From DATGLG01 sp035294245 (GTDB lineage Bacteria; Pseudomonadota; Alphaproteobacteria; JACZXZ01): a stretch of 53,357 nucleotides of DNA. The notes below the pieces were generated by a model that was not told where the DNA came from, searched no databases, and worked only from the letters and a program-made list of their open reading frames with translations. Where the stretch lies: assembly GCA_035294245.1 (NCBI GenBank), contig DATGLG010000036.1, positions 1-53,357 of the forward strand, written 5' to 3'. Both the position numbers and the translations under genes were made by a program. Of this stretch, positions 51,619 through 53,357 are shown one piece after another; within the stretch, counting starts at the first letter, position 1; each line of letters opens with the position of its first letter.

Positions 51619-51829
51619 CAGGAAGCCGTCATCCGGTCTCGTCCTCATCCCCTGGAAAATCGCCCTGAGCCAGCGTCCAGGCGGTGATCGCTTGCTCCCG
51701 ATCGCCCCTCGCTCCACATCAAAGGAGAGCCGCTGTGGATGCGCGTCCCAGATCGGCCACGGCGGCTATTCCCGGATCTGCGCCGGATCGGCTAAGCTCG
51801 TGAGGCGCAGGCGCCCCAAGGGGCTGGTT

Positions 51830-52252
51830 ATGTGGAAGAATGATCAGGAAGAGCCGGTACTCGCTGCCAATGAGGCGTTCTATCGCGCCTTCGCGGTGCG
51901 CGATCTCGCCGCCATGGAGCGGGTGTGGGCCTCGGAGGTCGCGGTGGCTTGCGTCCATCCGGGCTGGACGCCCCTGCTTGGCCGCGACGCGGTGATGGAG
52001 AGCTGGGCCGGCATTCTGGGCAATCCCAAGGCGCCCGCGATTCGCTGCCTGCAAGCCCAGGCGACCGTCTATGGGGACATCGCCCTGGTGCTCTGCTACG
52101 AGCTCGTCGAGCGCGGCTTCCTGGTGGCGACCAATCTCTTCGTCCGCGAGAACGGTGCCTGGAAGCTTTTCCATCATCAGGCCGGGCCCGCCGCCGCCGA
52201 GGCGCCCGAGACGACCGGCGAGCTCGCTCCCGCCTCCAAGCGCCTCCATTGA
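51830..52252 (+). CDS. SnoaL-like / nuclear transport factor 2 family protein
   Basis: About 140 residues. A cone-shaped SnoaL/DUF4440-type fold is indicated by VLAANEAFYRAFAVRDLAAM, WASEVAVACVHPGWTPLLGR and the C-terminal NLFVRENGAWKLFHHQAGPA. Such proteins are small isomerases, hydrolases or ligand-binding proteins, and most, as here, have no known role. The ATG at 51830 follows AAGGGG; a longer in-frame start adds 46 residues with no fold and is rejected. It stands alone between the DUF1501 and FliL-like genes. Confidence 0.83.
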   Translation: MWKNDQEEPVLAANEAFYRAFAVRDLAAMERVWASEVAVACVHPGWTPLLGRDAVMESWAGILGNPKAPAIRCLQAQATVYGDIALVLCYELVERGFLVATNLFVRENGAWKLFHHQAGPAAAEAPETTGELAPASKRLH

Positions 52253-52355
52253 GGGGCTCGCCCAAGGTGCTGGCAAGGCTCTGTTAACCATGCCGCGGTA
52301 AGGTCGGGTCGAAGGCGCTCCTGCCTTCGACAGACGCGAATGGGCGGACGGCACA

Positions 52356-52913
52356 ATGGCGCCGACGGCGGCGATCGCCGGGAAGACTCAGCCATCCGAA
52401 GACGACGAGACGGAAGCGGCCGAGGCCGAGGCTCCGCGCCCGGCACCGGGACGAAAGCGGGCGATTCTCCTTGCCCTCGCGGCGGCGTTGCTGGTCGCCA
52501 CGGCGCTCGGCGTCGGCCTTGCGGTCTATTGGGCCCGCATCGAGTTGCTCCTGGCGCATTTCGTCAAGCCGAGTGAGTCCCGCGTCGCGACCGGTCCGGC
52601 CGCCGCCCTTCCGCTCTTCCTCGATTTGCCGGACATGGTTGTCAACCTAACCACGTCCAGCGGCGATATCCACATGCTGCGCGCGAGTATCGCCCTCGAG
52701 CTCGCCAGCCCCGCGGATGCCGCATATCTCCGCTCCCTGATGCCACGCATCCAGGACGTTATCGAAACGCGCCTGCGCGCCCTGCGCCCGGACGACCTCA
52801 AGGGGACGGCGCAGTATTACCGCTTGCGGGACGAGCTGCTCGCGCGGGTGGCGTTCGCCGTCGGGCCCGGCCATGTGCGCCAGGTCTTCTTCAAGGACCT
52901 GATCGTCCGTTAA
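52356..52913 (+). CDS. fliL: FliL family flagellar basal-body-associated protein
   Basis: 185 residues. An acidic cytoplasmic N-terminus (DDETEAAEAEAP) and basic RKR precede one membrane segment at about 36-58 (ILLALAAALLVATALGVGLA). The periplasmic domain follows, with PLFLDLPDMVVNLTTSSGD, MLRASIALELASPADAAYL and the FliL ending YRLRDELLARVAF...HVRQVFFKDLIVR. FliL supports stator function in the flagellar motor. Elsewhere fliL is usually in a flagellar operon (with fliM), but here the upstream gene is SnoaL-like and no flagellar gene is in view to either side, so it may be a relocated fliL or a paralogue. Confidence 0.85.
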   Translation: MAPTAAIAGKTQPSEDDETEAAEAEAPRPAPGRKRAILLALAAALLVATALGVGLAVYWARIELLLAHFVKPSESRVATGPAAALPLFLDLPDMVVNLTTSSGDIHMLRASIALELASPADAAYLRSLMPRIQDVIETRLRALRPDDLKGTAQYYRLRDELLARVAFAVGPGHVRQVFFKDLIVR

Positions 52914-53226
52914 CCTTTTCCGCGGTTTTAAATCGGTTTTACTTGCAGGAAGGGTCACCTTTTTGTCACAGTGCAAGACAAGTGTGTTGATGACGGTTGA
53001 AATGGTCATCGGGCCGCCCATGTCGTATGCTGAACGCTCAGAGCAGGCGGCGGGTTGGGCTGCGCGCAAGCGCCGTTAATAAATAGGGCGCTATGGAAGC
53101 TTGAGCCGGCCGATCGCTTTGTGTATTGCGTCGCAACAGACCACCGGTGCTGCGTTGCGGCCAGACCGATAATTGGTTAATGTGCTTGCCGGCTTCGGCG
53201 GGGATCGCAAAACAAGGGGTGGAAAG
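52914..53226. other. Intergenic region with a candidate promoter
   Basis: About 313 bases between the FliL-like gene and the lipoprotein gene. A candidate sigma-70-type promoter reads TTGCGG (53155-53160), 17-base spacer, TAATGT (53178-53183), about 45 bases before the lipoprotein ATG. A weak inverted repeat GCGCC-N12-GGCGC spans 53070-53091 but lacks a T-tail. No small gene or tRNA was recognised. Confidence 0.45.
53155..53183 (+). promoter_or_regulatory. Candidate promoter of the lipoprotein gene
   Basis: TTGCGG and TAATGT hexamers separated by 17 bases, in the right position upstream of the ATG at 53227. Matches to the -35 and -10 consensus are partial (TTGaca; TAtaaT), so this is a by-eye call. 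The ribosome site GGGGTGGAAAG follows downstream. Confidence 0.4.
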
Positions 53227-53357
53227 ATGAGAGTGATGAGAGCGTTTGGCGCGGTAGTGACGCTGCTATTGATGAGCGCGTGCACGACGCACTGGATTGA
53301 CGATCAGCTGAATCCGATTGAGCAGGAGCCTGGGCAGGGGTCGGCGTATGCGCAGGC
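53227..53357 (+). CDS. Outer-membrane or exported lipoprotein, N-terminal part (partial)
   Basis: The window ends in this gene, of which 43 codons are visible. The N-terminus MRVMRAFGAVVTLLLMSACT is a lipoprotein signal peptide with lipobox L-M-S-A-C, so the mature protein should be lipidated at Cys19. The following CTTHWIDDQLNPIEQEP and GSAYAQ have no diagnostic motif. Short exported lipoproteins with an OmpA-like C-terminal domain often start in this way, but this cannot be confirmed here. GGGGTGGAAAG precedes the ATG. Confidence 0.7.
   Translation, partial: MRVMRAFGAVVTLLLMSACTTHWIDDQLNPIEQEPGQGSAYAQ

Noticed and set aside
48250..51717. Very long minus-strand open frame (about 1155 codons) opposite the hydrolase and DUF1800-DUF1501 genes
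   Set aside because: It is fully antisense to well-recognised genes, has low-complexity R/A/G/E-rich composition and no motif. Long antisense open frames are expected in high-GC DNA with strong codon bias.

Overview
The window is clearly high-GC, tightly packed bacterial chromosome, and its gene content points to a metabolically versatile alphaproteobacterium, probably Hyphomicrobiales or Rhodospirillales. The main grounds are the gene order cysG-DUF2849-cysI-DUF934, a PAS_5-type protein, and the large number of ABC importers paired with catabolic oxidoreductases. No rRNA, tRNA, CRISPR array, transposase, integrase or prophage gene could be seen. The window reads as stable chromosome rather than an island.

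Layout. 1-139: 3' end of a kynureninase gene. 184-3843: phosphonoacetate catabolism (phosphonoacetaldehyde dehydrogenase and phosphonoacetate hydrolase) with a divergent LysR regulator and a clean palindrome between them. 4163-4528: stand-alone response regulator receiver domain. 4532-6835: TcuA-like flavoprotein and an IclR regulator. 7100-13813: a seven-gene operon for import and breakdown of an unknown amine or amino-acid-like compound (Tat-exported binding protein, RidA, ATPase, two permeases, a creatinase-fold M24 protein that seems to have lost metal ligands, and a DadA-like amine oxidase), followed by a convergent haloacid dehalogenase-like gene. 14631-18648: an exopolysaccharide-type locus (beta-helix protein and O-antigen ligase/polymerase-like membrane protein, divergent from an FkbM methyltransferase). 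18811-22969: CoA transferase, SDR protein, ABM-like protein, AraC regulator and AlaX editing protein. 22979-26705: sulfite/nitrite reductase operon with a shortened CysG. 26831-32524: NUDIX, cyclopropane fatty acid synthase, PAS_5 protein, nicotinamidase, luciferase-like monooxygenase and a DegP-type protease. 32927-37402: Sel1-repeat protein, D-aminoacylase, aminotransferase, a small membrane protein and a GST. 37676-39815: chemoreceptor and a small membrane protein. 40124-42254: MFS permease with a LigI-like hydrolase. 42351-47967: a second ABC importer of the NitT/TauT type with two tandem binding-protein paralogues and a KstD-like flavoprotein. 47970-53357: alpha/beta hydrolase, DUF1800-DUF1501 pair, SnoaL-like protein, FliL-family protein and the start of a lipoprotein gene.

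How it works together. Most of the window is 'import then oxidise': several transporters are each co-transcribed with one or two enzymes acting on the imported compound, often next to a LysR, IclR or AraC regulator. The parts least explained by known pathways are the 7100-13813 operon, the 42351-47967 operon with its duplicated binding proteins, the DUF1800-DUF1501 pair, and the shortened CysG. All functions are assigned by reading the protein sequences; no database search was run.
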